Below are positions 51,428 through 60,148 of a stretch of 64,000 nucleotides of DNA, piece after piece (the first letter of the stretch is position 1; each line of letters starts with the position of its first letter). The notes beneath the pieces were generated by a model. That model worked only from the letters and a program-made list of their open reading frames with translations. It had not been told where the DNA came from and searched no databases. The stretch comes from JAJDTQ01 sp963422385 (GTDB lineage Bacteria > Desulfobacterota > Binatia > UBA9968 > JAJDTQ01), in NCBI GenBank assembly GCA_963422385.1, contig OY729432.1:2046001-2110000 (forward strand), written 5' to 3'. Made by a program: the position numbers and the translations under genes.

Positions 51428-53176
51428 ATGAGTGATGCGCCCTCGGTGGTGACCGAGCTCGAAGGCCGCTTCGGCGCCGACGCTTTCGCGGCGCAGGACA
51501 CCCGGTGCGGTTTTCCGACCCTGTGGACGTCCAGGGAGCGCCTGCCTGCCGTCCTGAAATTCCTCAAGACCGAGGTGGACCGGCCCTTCGGAACGCTGTA
51601 CGACCTTACCGCCATCGACGAACGCTTCCGCAGGCAGCGGGACGGCCAGCCCGAAAGCGATCTCACCGTGCTCTACCACCTCCTCTCCTACGGGCGGAAC
51701 GAGGACCTGTGCATCAAGGTGGCCCTCGACGACGACGGCTCCTCGTTGCCGACGACAACCGGCCTGTGGCCTTCGGCCAACTGGTACGAGCGCGAGGTGT
51801 GGGACATGTTCGGCGTCCGTTTCGACGGACATCCCGCGCTGCACCGCATCCTCATGCCGCTTACCTGGGAAGGCCACCCGCTGCGCAAGGAGCACCCGGC
51901 CCGGGCCACGGAGATGGGCCCGTTCCAGCTTCCCGACGAGCGGCAGGACCGGGAACAGGAGGCGCTGCGGTTCCGGCCCGAGGACTGGGGCATGAAGCGC
52001 AGCCACGAGGGCACGGACTTCATGTTCCTCAACGTCGGGCCGCAGCATCCCGGCACCCACGGCGTCATCCGCATCATCCTGCAGCTCGACGGCGAGGAGA
52101 TCGTCGACTGTCTGCCGGAGATCGGCTTCCATCACCGCGGCGCGGAGAAGATGGGGGAGCGGCAGTCCTGGCACTCCTTCATTCCCTACACCGACCGCAT
52201 CGACTACCTGGGCGGGGTGATGAACAATCTCGCCTACGTTCTCTCCGTGGAGCAACTGGCAGGCATCGACGTGCCCGATCGCGCCCAGGTCATCCGCGTG
52301 ATGATGTCCGAGTTCTTCCGCATCGCCAGCCACCTGGTGTGGTACGGCACCTTTGCCCAGGACGTGGGCTCCCTCTCCACGGTGTTCTACACCTTCAATG
52401 ACCGGGAGCGGATCTTCGACATCGTGCAGGCGGTGTGCGGCGGCCGGATGCACCCGAGCTGGTTCCGCATCGGCGGCGTGGCCCAGGATCTGCCCAAGGG
52501 CTGGCAGGCGATGGTGCGGGACTTCGTCGACTACCTGCCGGACCGGCTCGTGGAATACGACAAGATCGTGATGCAGAACCGCATCTTCAAGGCGCGCACC
52601 CAGGGCATCGGCGCCTACACCGCGGAGGAGGCCATCGACTGGGGCGTGACCGGTCCGGGGCTCAGGGCCTGCGGCTTCGACTGGGACTTCCGCAAGAAAC
52701 GACCCTACTCGGGATACGACCAGTTCGACTTCGACGTCCCCACCGCCCGGAACGGCGACTGCTACGACCGCGCGGTGGTACGCATCGAGGAGATGCGTCA
52801 GAGCCTCCGGATCATCGACCAGTGCCTCAAGAACATGCCCCCCGGACACTACAAGTCGGATCACCCGCTGACCACGCCGCCGCGGAAAGACCGCACGATG
52901 CACGACATCGAGACGCTCATCAACCATTTCCTGAGCGTGAGCTGGGGGCCGGTGATACCCGCCGGGGAATCCTTCATGGGCATCGAGGCGACCAAGGGCA
53001 ACAACGGCTATCGGCTGGTGAGCGACGGCGGCACCATCCCCTACCGGGTGCGCATCCGGACGCCGTCCTTCGCCCACATGCAGATGATCCCGCTCATGAG
53101 CCGGGGCGTCATGGTGTCCGACCTGCTGGCGATACTGGGAAGCATCGACTTCGTGCTGGCGGATATCGACCGGTGA
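51428..53176 (+). CDS. nuoCD: NADH-quinone oxidoreductase fused subunit C/D
   Basis: 582 residues, a natural fusion. The NuoC part (1-about 190) ends with 'YEREVWDMFGVRFDGHPALHRILMPLTWEGHPLRK'; the NuoD part (from about 200) has 'VGPQHPGTHGVIRIILQLDGEEI', 'IGFHHRGAEKMGE', 'QAVCGGRMHPSWFRIGGV' and ends 'LADIDR', including the quinone-site His and Tyr. The fusion is known from gamma- and some other proteobacteria and limits the taxonomic range. A 123-bp gap with a large inverted repeat separates it from nuoE. Confidence 0.95.
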   Translation: MSDAPSVVTELEGRFGADAFAAQDTRCGFPTLWTSRERLPAVLKFLKTEVDRPFGTLYDLTAIDERFRRQRDGQPESDLTVLYHLLSYGRNEDLCIKVALDDDGSSLPTTTGLWPSANWYEREVWDMFGVRFDGHPALHRILMPLTWEGHPLRKEHPARATEMGPFQLPDERQDREQEALRFRPEDWGMKRSHEGTDFMFLNVGPQHPGTHGVIRIILQLDGEEIVDCLPEIGFHHRGAEKMGERQSWHSFIPYTDRIDYLGGVMNNLAYVLSVEQLAGIDVPDRAQVIRVMMSEFFRIASHLVWYGTFAQDVGSLSTVFYTFNDRERIFDIVQAVCGGRMHPSWFRIGGVAQDLPKGWQAMVRDFVDYLPDRLVEYDKIVMQNRIFKARTQGIGAYTAEEAIDWGVTGPGLRACGFDWDFRKKRPYSGYDQFDFDVPTARNGDCYDRAVVRIEEMRQSLRIIDQCLKNMPPGHYKSDHPLTTPPRKDRTMHDIETLINHFLSVSWGPVIPAGESFMGIEATKGNNGYRLVSDGGTIPYRVRIRTPSFAHMQMIPLMSRGVMVSDLLAILGSIDFVLADIDR

Positions 53177-53184
53177 AAATGGCG

Positions 53185-53286
53185 TCCTTCGATTTTACTC
53201 CGCTACGCTCAGGACGAACGGTTGTGGAACACCTCTCCACGTTCGTCCCGAGCGTAGCGGAGCGCCAGCGAAGCGAAGTCGAAGGA
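53185..53286. repeat. Inverted pair of family A repeats between nuoCD and nuoE
   Basis: Copy one (53185-53221, TCCTTCGATTTTACTCCGCT then ACGCTCAGGACGAACGG) faces an inverted copy (53240-53286, CGTTCGTCCCGAGCGTAGCG through AAGTCGAAGGA). The mRNA could form a hairpin with arms of about 35-45 nt around an 18-nt loop, inside the nuo operon. Confidence 0.75.
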
Positions 53287-53299
53287 TGACGAGGTTTCC

Positions 53300-53779
53300 A
53301 TGTTGACGGAACAGGAGCGCCGGAGAATCAGGGCGGAGGCCGCCCACTATGACAACCCGCAGGCCGCGTGCGTGGAGGCGCTGAAGATCGTCCAGGAGCG
53401 GAACCGCTGGGTGTCGGACGAGCACCTGAAGGAGATCGCCGCGCTGCTGGACATGAGTCCGGAGGCGCTGGACAGCGTCGCCACCTTCTACAACCTGATC
53501 TTCCGCAAACCGGTGGGGGAGAACGTCATTCTCCTGTGCGACAGCGTCAGTTGCTGGATACTGGGTTACGAAGACATCTGCGCCCATCTCAAGACGAGTC
53601 TCGGGGTGGATCTGGGTGAGACCACCGCGGACGGCAAGTTTACGCTGCTGCCCATGGCCTGTCTCGGTACCTGCGACCGCGGACCGGCCATGATGGTAGG
53701 GAATGACCTTTACCGGAACCTGGACAGCGACAAGGTGGACGAGATACTCACCCGGTACCGGCAAGCCCCGGAGGCCTGA
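53300..53779 (+). CDS. nuoE: NADH-quinone oxidoreductase subunit E
   Basis: 159 residues, thioredoxin-like [2Fe-2S] subunit. Cluster N1a cysteines are in 'LLCDSVSCWILG' and 'MACLGTCDRGP'. It forms the NADH dehydrogenase module with NuoF and NuoG. GAGG stands 5 nt before the ATG. Confidence 0.95.
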   Translation: MLTEQERRRIRAEAAHYDNPQAACVEALKIVQERNRWVSDEHLKEIAALLDMSPEALDSVATFYNLIFRKPVGENVILLCDSVSCWILGYEDICAHLKTSLGVDLGETTADGKFTLLPMACLGTCDRGPAMMVGNDLYRNLDSDKVDEILTRYRQAPEA

Positions 53780-53789
53780 GGCGGACTTT

Positions 53790-55076
53790 ATGGCGAACGG
53801 ATCATCCATGGACAAGCCCCTCACCGGGGACCTGAGGTCGGACGGCGGAGTGCTGGATCTGGCGGCCTACGAGAAGGTCGGCGGATACGAGGCGCTGCAC
53901 CGAGTGCTCAAGGAGATGACTCCGGCCGACGTCCTGAAGGAAGTGTCGGACGCAAGGCTCCGGGGGCGTGGGGGCGCGGGATTCCCCACGGGGCAGAAGT
54001 GGAGCTTCGTGCCCATGGGCGACGACGCGCCGCAGCCCAAGTATCTTGTGGCCAACGCGGACGAGATGGAGCCCGGGACCTTCAAGGACCGCATCCTGCT
54101 GGAGGGAAACCCGCATCTTCTCATCGAGGGGATGGTCCTCGCGGCCTACACCATCCAGGCTGCCAACGGGTACATCTTCCTGCGTTGGGCCTACAAGCTG
54201 GCGGCCGAGCGGATCACCGCGGCCTTGGCCGAGGCCCATGACAAGGGTTATCTGGGCAAGAACATCCTCGGCTCCGACCATAGCTTCGAGCTGCATCTGC
54301 ACACCAGCGCCGGCCGCTACATGTGCGGAGAGGAGACCGGGTTGCTCAACGCGCTGGAAGGCAAGCGGGCCAATCCCCGGGCCAAACCGCCGTTCCCTCA
54401 GGTGAGCGGCCTGTTCGGCAAGCCCACCATCGTGCAGAACGTGGAGACCTTGTGCAACGTCGCCCCGATCCTCCGGAACGGCTCCCAGTGGTACCTGGGA
54501 CTCAGCCGTAGCGAGGACGGCGGCACCAAGCTCTACGGCGCGAGCGGCAAGGTGAAACGACCCGGGGCCTGGGAACTGCCGCTGGGCACCACCATCCGGG
54601 AGATCCTCGAGCGGCGGGCGCGGGGCATGCGCGACGGCTACAGGTTTCGCGGCGTTCTCCCCGGCGGGGCGTCCACCGACTTCCTGGTGGAAGAGCACCT
54701 GGACACCAAGATGGACTATGGCTCGGTGCAGGCGGCCGGCAGCCGCCTAGGCACCGGCCTGATGGTCGTCCTCGACGACAAGACCTCGGTGGTGGGCATG
54801 GTGCTCAACCTGGAGCGTTTCTTCGCCCAGGAGTCCTGCGGCTGGTGCACGCCGTGCCGGGACGGCCTCCCCTGGACGGCGCGGATCCTGCAGGGGTTGC
54901 TGGAGGGCCGGGGGCGGCCTGGAGACCTGGAGAGACTGGAGATGCAGACCCGGATGATGGGCCCCGGCAACACCTTCTGCGCGCTGGCGCCGGGCGCCAT
55001 GGAGCCCTTGCAGAGCGCCCTCAAGTATTTTCGTGAGGACTTCGAGAAGCTCATCCCCAAGAGCGACGCAGCGTAA
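53790..55076 (+). CDS. nuoF: NADH-quinone oxidoreductase subunit F
   Basis: 428 residues from ATG 53790 (53808 is an alternative). The NADH/FMN site is 'RGRGGAGFPTGQKW' and 'ANADEMEPGTFKDRIL'; 'GEETGLLNALEG' follows, and cluster N3 ligands are 'SCGWCTPCRDG' plus the Cys in 'NTFCALAPGA'. It oxidises NADH and feeds the Fe-S chain. Common homologues read A-D-E-S/G-E-P where this has A-D-E-M-E-P. Confidence 0.95.
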   Translation: MANGSSMDKPLTGDLRSDGGVLDLAAYEKVGGYEALHRVLKEMTPADVLKEVSDARLRGRGGAGFPTGQKWSFVPMGDDAPQPKYLVANADEMEPGTFKDRILLEGNPHLLIEGMVLAAYTIQAANGYIFLRWAYKLAAERITAALAEAHDKGYLGKNILGSDHSFELHLHTSAGRYMCGEETGLLNALEGKRANPRAKPPFPQVSGLFGKPTIVQNVETLCNVAPILRNGSQWYLGLSRSEDGGTKLYGASGKVKRPGAWELPLGTTIREILERRARGMRDGYRFRGVLPGGASTDFLVEEHLDTKMDYGSVQAAGSRLGTGLMVVLDDKTSVVGMVLNLERFFAQESCGWCTPCRDGLPWTARILQGLLEGRGRPGDLERLEMQTRMMGPGNTFCALAPGAMEPLQSALKYFREDFEKLIPKSDAA

Positions 55077-55081
55077 CGATC

Positions 55082-57781
55082 ATGGCCACCATCTACGTCG
55101 ACGACCGAGCCTACGAGGTTGACCCCGGCAAGAACCTGCTGGAGGAGTGCCTTTCAAAGGGCCTGGACCTGCCGTACTTCTGCTGGCATCCGGCGCTGGG
55201 TTCGGTCGGCGCCTGCCGCCAGTGCGCGGTCAAGCAGTACCGCGACGAGAACGACCGGCGCGGCCGCATCGTCATGGCGTGCATGACCCCGGCCATGGAC
55301 GGCTCGCGCGTCTCGATTCGCGACAAGGACGCGGCGCAGTTCCGGGCCGGCATCATCGAGCTCCTCATGAGCAACCATCCCCACGACTGTCCGGTGTGCG
55401 ACGAAGGCGGCGAGTGTCACCTCCAGGACATGACGGTGATGACCGGTCACAACTACCGCGGCTACCGCTTCGGCAAGCGCACCTTCACCAACCAGAAACT
55501 GGGACCGTTCATCAACCACGAGATGAACCGGTGCATCACCTGCTACCGGTGCGTGCGCTACTACCGGGACTACGCGGGCGGCAAGGACCTGGACGCCTTC
55601 GCGTCGCGCAACCACGTCTATTTCGGCCGCCACGAGGACGGCCCCCTGGAGAACGAGTTCAGCGGCAATCTGGTGGAGGTCTGTCCCACCGGCGTCTTTA
55701 CCGACAAGACGTTGAAGGATCACTATACCCGCAAGTGGGATCTGCAGACGGCTCCGTCCGTGTGCGCGCATTGCAGCCTCGGGTGCAACACCATCGCGGG
55801 CGAGCGCTACGGTCAGCTTCGCCGCATCCTCAACCGCTACAACGCCGAGGTCAACGGCTACTTCCTCTGCGACCGCGGGCGGTTCGGCTACGATTTCGTC
55901 AACGGCGACCGGCGCCTGCGGGAGCCGCTGGTGCGCGCGGACGGCGAGAGCCGGCGGGCGAGCGCGTCGGAGGCCCTGGACCGGGCAGCCTCGCTGCTGG
56001 GGCGGCAGTCCCGGGTCATCGGCATCGGCTCGCCGAGGGCGTCGCTGGAGGCCAACTTCGCGCTCCGCACCCTGGTGGGAGCCAGGAACTTCTTCAGCGG
56101 CATGGCTTCCGGGGAGGATCATCTGGTGGCCCGCATGCTCCGGGTGTTGCGGGGCGGCCGTGTCCGGACGCCGTCGTTACGCGAAGTGGAGTCCGCCGAC
56201 GCGGTCTTCATTCTCGGGGAGGACCTCACCCAGACCGCTCCGCTGCTGGCGTTGGCGGTGCGCCAGGCGGTGAAGCAGGCGCCCCGAAAAAAGGCCATGC
56301 AGCTCCGCATTCCCAAGTGGGACGACGCGGCCCTGCGCGAGGTGATGCAGCAGGAGAAAGGGCCGCTGTATGTCGCGACCACCGGCGATACCCGCCTGGA
56401 CGAGGTAGCCGCCGCGAGTTGCCGCGGGGCGCCTGACGATCTCGCGCGGCTGGGGTTCGCCGTGGCCCGGGCGCTGGATGAGACGGCTCCGGAGGTAGAG
56501 GGGTTTTCGGATGGTGACCGCGCGCTTGCCGAGGCCATCGCCGGCGCGTTGCGGGCCGCCGAGCGGCCGCTGGTGGTATCCGGGTCGGGCAGCGGCAGCG
56601 AGGCCGTCATCGACGCGGCCGCGCAGGTGGCCCGGGCCCTGGGGCGGGAACAGCCCGCGGGCCTGTGCTTCACGGCGTCGGAGTGCAACAGTTTCGGTCT
56701 CGGACTGCTGAACGCCGTGAATACGTCGGAAGCCTTCCAGAGGGTGGCGGACGGAACCGTGGATACGGTCGTGGTGCTCGAGAACGACCTCTATCGCCGG
56801 GCGCCGCGGGCCGCGGTGGACGCCATGTTGGCGTCGGCGCAGGTGGTGGCGGTCGATCACTCCAACCATGGCACCACCGCGGGCGCCGAGGTGGCGCTGC
56901 CCGCCGGTTCGTTCGCCGAGACCGAGGGAACCCTGGTGAGCAACGAAGGCCGGGCGCAACGTTTCTACCAGGTGTTCGTTCCCGAAGGGGAGGAGCTGCC
57001 CGGCTGGCGTTGGCTGCGTGACCTGGCCCAGGCGGCCGGCCGGAACGAGCTGGCGGCCCTGGGGTCGCCCGATGATCTTGTGGCCGCCTTGGCGCAGGCG
57101 GTGCCGGCGTTCGCGCCGTTGCCCGGGAGCCTGCCCACCGCGGCGTTCCGGGTGAACGGAGAGAAGGTGCCGCGCCAGTCCCCGCGCGCCAGCGGCCGCA
57201 CGGCCATGCAGGCGGACATCAGCGTCCACGAGCCGAAGCCGCCGGGGGATCCGGATTCGCCGCTGGCCTTTTCCATGGAGGGCTATCCACAGCAGCCGCC
57301 GTCGCCGCTCATCACGCGGTTCTGGGCGCCCGGATGGAACTCGGTGCAGTCCCTGAACAAGTTCCAGTCCGAAGTGGGTGGGGCGCTGGCGGGGGGGGAC
57401 CCCGGGACACGGCTGCTCGACCCCGACCCCGACGGCGACGCCGCCTACACCGCCGAGATACCGGCGCCGTTCCAACGGCGTGACGGCCAGGTCCTGGTGG
57501 TGCCGCTGCATCACATCTTCGGCTCGGACGAACTGAGTGCGGCCGCTCCGGCGGTGGCCCAACGGAGCCCCGGGCCGTATGCCGCGCTGAACCTCGGAGA
57601 TGCCCGGAACCTGGGCGTGCAGGAGGGCGAATGCGTGGAGATCGAGTTGGACGGGGCCGTGTATCAGTTGCCGGCGCGTCTGACGGCAGACATGACGGCG
57701 GGTGTTCTCGGTGTGCCCATGGGAGTGGGCATCGTCCAGGGCGTCGATCTCCCGGCCTGGAGCCCGTGCCGCAGGGTGTGA
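55082..57781 (+). CDS. nuoG: NADH-quinone oxidoreductase subunit G
   Basis: 899 residues. N-terminal [2Fe-2S] N1b ('YFCWHPALGSVGACRQCAV'...'MACMTP'), then 'HDCPVCDEGGECHLQD' and 'NRCITCYRCVRYYRD'...'EVCPTG' for N4/N5. 'CAHCSLGCN' plus a Cys 27 residues on ('GYFLCDRG') matches the extra cluster N7 present only in some bacteria. The rest is a molybdopterin-oxidoreductase-like domain without cofactor, diverged in the C-terminal 300 residues. Starts 5 bp after nuoF. Confidence 0.94.
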   Translation: MATIYVDDRAYEVDPGKNLLEECLSKGLDLPYFCWHPALGSVGACRQCAVKQYRDENDRRGRIVMACMTPAMDGSRVSIRDKDAAQFRAGIIELLMSNHPHDCPVCDEGGECHLQDMTVMTGHNYRGYRFGKRTFTNQKLGPFINHEMNRCITCYRCVRYYRDYAGGKDLDAFASRNHVYFGRHEDGPLENEFSGNLVEVCPTGVFTDKTLKDHYTRKWDLQTAPSVCAHCSLGCNTIAGERYGQLRRILNRYNAEVNGYFLCDRGRFGYDFVNGDRRLREPLVRADGESRRASASEALDRAASLLGRQSRVIGIGSPRASLEANFALRTLVGARNFFSGMASGEDHLVARMLRVLRGGRVRTPSLREVESADAVFILGEDLTQTAPLLALAVRQAVKQAPRKKAMQLRIPKWDDAALREVMQQEKGPLYVATTGDTRLDEVAAASCRGAPDDLARLGFAVARALDETAPEVEGFSDGDRALAEAIAGALRAAERPLVVSGSGSGSEAVIDAAAQVARALGREQPAGLCFTASECNSFGLGLLNAVNTSEAFQRVADGTVDTVVVLENDLYRRAPRAAVDAMLASAQVVAVDHSNHGTTAGAEVALPAGSFAETEGTLVSNEGRAQRFYQVFVPEGEELPGWRWLRDLAQAAGRNELAALGSPDDLVAALAQAVPAFAPLPGSLPTAAFRVNGEKVPRQSPRASGRTAMQADISVHEPKPPGDPDSPLAFSMEGYPQQPPSPLITRFWAPGWNSVQSLNKFQSEVGGALAGGDPGTRLLDPDPDGDAAYTAEIPAPFQRRDGQVLVVPLHHIFGSDELSAAAPAVAQRSPGPYAALNLGDARNLGVQEGECVEIELDGAVYQLPARLTADMTAGVLGVPMGVGIVQGVDLPAWSPCRRV

Positions 57782-57782
57782 C

Positions 57783-58739
57783 GTGAGGGATGTGGTCTTG
57801 CAGATCCTGGTCGTTCTCGGAGTGCTCAACGCGCCCCTGATTCTGGCCGCGCTGCTCATCTGGCTGGAGCGGCGGTTCCTGGCCCTGTTGCAGGACCGCT
57901 ACGGCCCCAACCGGGTGGGACCGTTCGGGATCGGCATTGTGCTGGCCGACATGATCAAGATCTTCACCAAGGAGGACTGGGTCCCGCCGTTCGCGGACCG
58001 GGCGGTGTTCACGCTGGCGCCGGCGGTGATCGTCATCACCGGGCTCATGTCCGTGGCCGTGATCCCCATCACCGAGACCATTGGGGTCACCGACCTCAAT
58101 ATCGGGCTGCTGTTCTTCCTCGCCATGTCGTCCCTGGGCGTCTACAGCGTCGTGCTGGCGGGTTGGGCCTCCAACAACAAGTACGCGCTGCTGGGCGCGC
58201 TTCGGGCCTCGGCCCAGATGGTGAGCTACGAGGTCTTCATGGGCCTCTCGCTCATGGGCGTGGTGCTGCTGGCGGGCTCCTTCAGCCTGCGGGAGATCGT
58301 GGAGGCGCAACGGAACGTCTGGTTCATCGTCCCGCAGTGCCTGGGCTTCATCATCTTCTTCATCGCGGGACTGGCCGAGACTCATCGCCTGCCGTTCGAT
58401 CTGCCCGAAGCCGAGGCCGAGTTGGTGGCGGGGTTCCACTCGGAGTACTCGGGGATGAAGTTCGGCATGTTCTTCGTCGGCGAGTACATCGGCGTGACCG
58501 TGATCTCCGCCATGATCGTGACCCTGTTCTTCGGCGGCTGGCTGGGGCCGGTGCTTCCGGGTATCGTGTGGTTCCTGCTGAAGCTGCTGTTCTTCATCCT
58601 GGTGTTCATCACGCTGAGGGCGGCGTTGCCCCGGCCGCGGTTCGACCAGTTGATGGCTTTCGGCTGGAAGGTGCTTTTGCCGCTGTCGCTGCTGAACCTG
58701 GTGGTGACGGCCGGGGCGCTGCTGCTTTTGAAGGCTTGA
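57783..58739 (+). CDS. nuoH: NADH-quinone oxidoreductase subunit H
   Basis: 318 residues, eight-helix membrane subunit forming the quinone cavity. 'ERRFLALLQDRYGPNRVGPFGIGIVLADMIKIFTKED' is the signature; 'GLAETHRLPFDLPEAEAELVAGFHSEYSGMKFG' carries the conserved acidic loop. The GTG at 57783 is one base after the nuoG stop; the frame stays open into nuoG but that is not coding here. Confidence 0.94.
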   Translation: MRDVVLQILVVLGVLNAPLILAALLIWLERRFLALLQDRYGPNRVGPFGIGIVLADMIKIFTKEDWVPPFADRAVFTLAPAVIVITGLMSVAVIPITETIGVTDLNIGLLFFLAMSSLGVYSVVLAGWASNNKYALLGALRASAQMVSYEVFMGLSLMGVVLLAGSFSLREIVEAQRNVWFIVPQCLGFIIFFIAGLAETHRLPFDLPEAEAELVAGFHSEYSGMKFGMFFVGEYIGVTVISAMIVTLFFGGWLGPVLPGIVWFLLKLLFFILVFITLRAALPRPRFDQLMAFGWKVLLPLSLLNLVVTAGALLLLKA

Positions 58740-58752
58740 GGAGTCACCGATC

Positions 58753-59265
58753 TTGAGTATGCTACGGACTATTTGGACGGTGCTGCTGCACATGTTCCGG
58801 AAGCGCGTGACGGTCCAGTACCCGGAGGAGAAGCCGTATCTGCCGCCCCGTTACCGGGGCCGGATCATCCTGTCCCGGGACCCGGACGGCGACGAGCGTT
58901 GCGTGGGCTGCTACCTCTGCTCCGCCGTCTGCCCGGTGGACTGCATCGCCCTCCAGGCCGGGGAGCGGGAGGACGGACGGCGTTATCCGGAGTTCTTTCG
59001 CATCAATTTCTCGCGCTGCATCTTTTGCGGGCTGTGCGAGGAGGCGTGCCCCACCTACGCCATTCAACTGACCCCCGATTTCGAGTTGTGCGATTTCGAC
59101 CGGCAGAGTCTGGTTTACGAAAAAGAGGATTTGTTGATCAACGGCCCGGGCAAATACCCGGGGTACAACTTCTACAGGGTCGCCGGTCTGGCCGTCAGCG
59201 GCAAGGACAAGGGAGCGTCGGAGAACGAGGACAGGCCCGTGGACGTGAAGAGTCTGCTGCCGTGA
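58753..59265 (+). CDS. nuoI: NADH-quinone oxidoreductase subunit I
   Basis: 170 residues with two [4Fe-4S] motifs, 'CVGCYLCSAVCPVDC' and 'CIFCGLCEEACPTYA', for clusters N6a and N6b. GAGGAG lies 9 nt before the TTG at 58753 and 15 nt before the ATG at 58759, so TTG is favoured. 58 bp precede nuoJ. Confidence 0.95.
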   Translation: MSMLRTIWTVLLHMFRKRVTVQYPEEKPYLPPRYRGRIILSRDPDGDERCVGCYLCSAVCPVDCIALQAGEREDGRRYPEFFRINFSRCIFCGLCEEACPTYAIQLTPDFELCDFDRQSLVYEKEDLLINGPGKYPGYNFYRVAGLAVSGKDKGASENEDRPVDVKSLLP

Positions 59266-59323
59266 CGGGCGAGAACGTGGACGAGGCGGGGCACACGGCC
59301 CCCAAGAGAATTTTCAGAGTGTC

Positions 59324-59839
59324 ATGACCTTTATCTATTACCTGGCAGCCGCCGTTGCGGTCATTGCAACGGCCATGGTGATTACCCGGTCCAACGCGGT
59401 GCACGCGCTGCTTTACATGATCGTGTCGCTGCTGTCGCTGGCGTTGATCTTCTTCACCCTGGGGGCGCCCTTCGTGGCGGCGCTGGAGGTGATCATCTAC
59501 GCCGGGGCCATCGTGGTCCTGTTCGTTTTCGTCGTCATGATGCTCAATCTCGGGGCCGAGGCCACGGCCCGGGAGCAGCAATGGTTGCAACCGGACGTGT
59601 GGCGCGGGCCGGCGATTCTCTGCGCCGTTCTGTTCGTCGAGTTTCTGGTGTTGCTGGTGGCCGAGCCCGGCCAGGCGGGCGCTCCGGCCGCGGTCGGCGT
59701 CAAACGCGTGGGGGCCGCGCTCTATGGCCCCTACGTGCTGGGGGTGGAACTGGCCGCCATGTTGCTGCTGGCCGGCCTGGTGGGAGCTTTCCACCTGGGC
59801 CGCCGGATGCCGGCGGACGGCGAGGAGGATGAATCGTGA
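59324..59839 (+). CDS. nuoJ: NADH-quinone oxidoreductase subunit J
   Basis: 171 residues, five hydrophobic segments. 'ALLYMIVSLLSLALIFFTLGAPFVAALEVIIYAGAIVVLFVFVVMML' contains the conserved helix 3 pi-bulge region. Membrane arm subunit coupling quinone reduction to proton pumping. Stop overlaps nuoK. Confidence 0.93.
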   Translation: MTFIYYLAAAVAVIATAMVITRSNAVHALLYMIVSLLSLALIFFTLGAPFVAALEVIIYAGAIVVLFVFVVMMLNLGAEATAREQQWLQPDVWRGPAILCAVLFVEFLVLLVAEPGQAGAPAAVGVKRVGAALYGPYVLGVELAAMLLLAGLVGAFHLGRRMPADGEEDES

Positions 59840-60147
59840 TGGCCGCCGTTCCCATGGAGCATGGCCTGGTGCTGGCGGCAGTGCTGTTCGGGCTGGGGCT
59901 GACGGGCGTCCTGGTGCGCCGCAACGTCATCTTCGTCCTGCTGTCCCTGGAGATCATGCTCAACGCCGCGGGCCTGGCCTTCGTGGTGGCGGGCGCGCAT
60001 TGGGGCCAGGCGGATGGGCAGGTGATGTTCTTCTTCATCCTGGCCATGGCCGCGGCCGAGGTAGCGGTGGGGTTGGCGCTGGTGGTGCAGATCTACTACC
60101 GATACAACACTCTGGATGTCGACGCCCTGAGCCACATGAGAGGATGA
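59836..60147 (+). CDS. nuoK: NADH-quinone oxidoreductase subunit K
   Basis: 103 residues, three helices. 'LVRRNVIFVLLSLEIMLNAAGLAFV' holds the conserved membrane Glu of helix 2, with a second acidic residue in helix 3 ('AAAEVAVGLAL'). GTG at 59836 or ATG at 59839 may start it; both overlap the nuoJ stop. Confidence 0.94.
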   Translation: MMAAVPMEHGLVLAAVLFGLGLTGVLVRRNVIFVLLSLEIMLNAAGLAFVVAGAHWGQADGQVMFFFILAMAAAEVAVGLALVVQIYYRYNTLDVDALSHMRG

Positions 60148-60148
60148 C

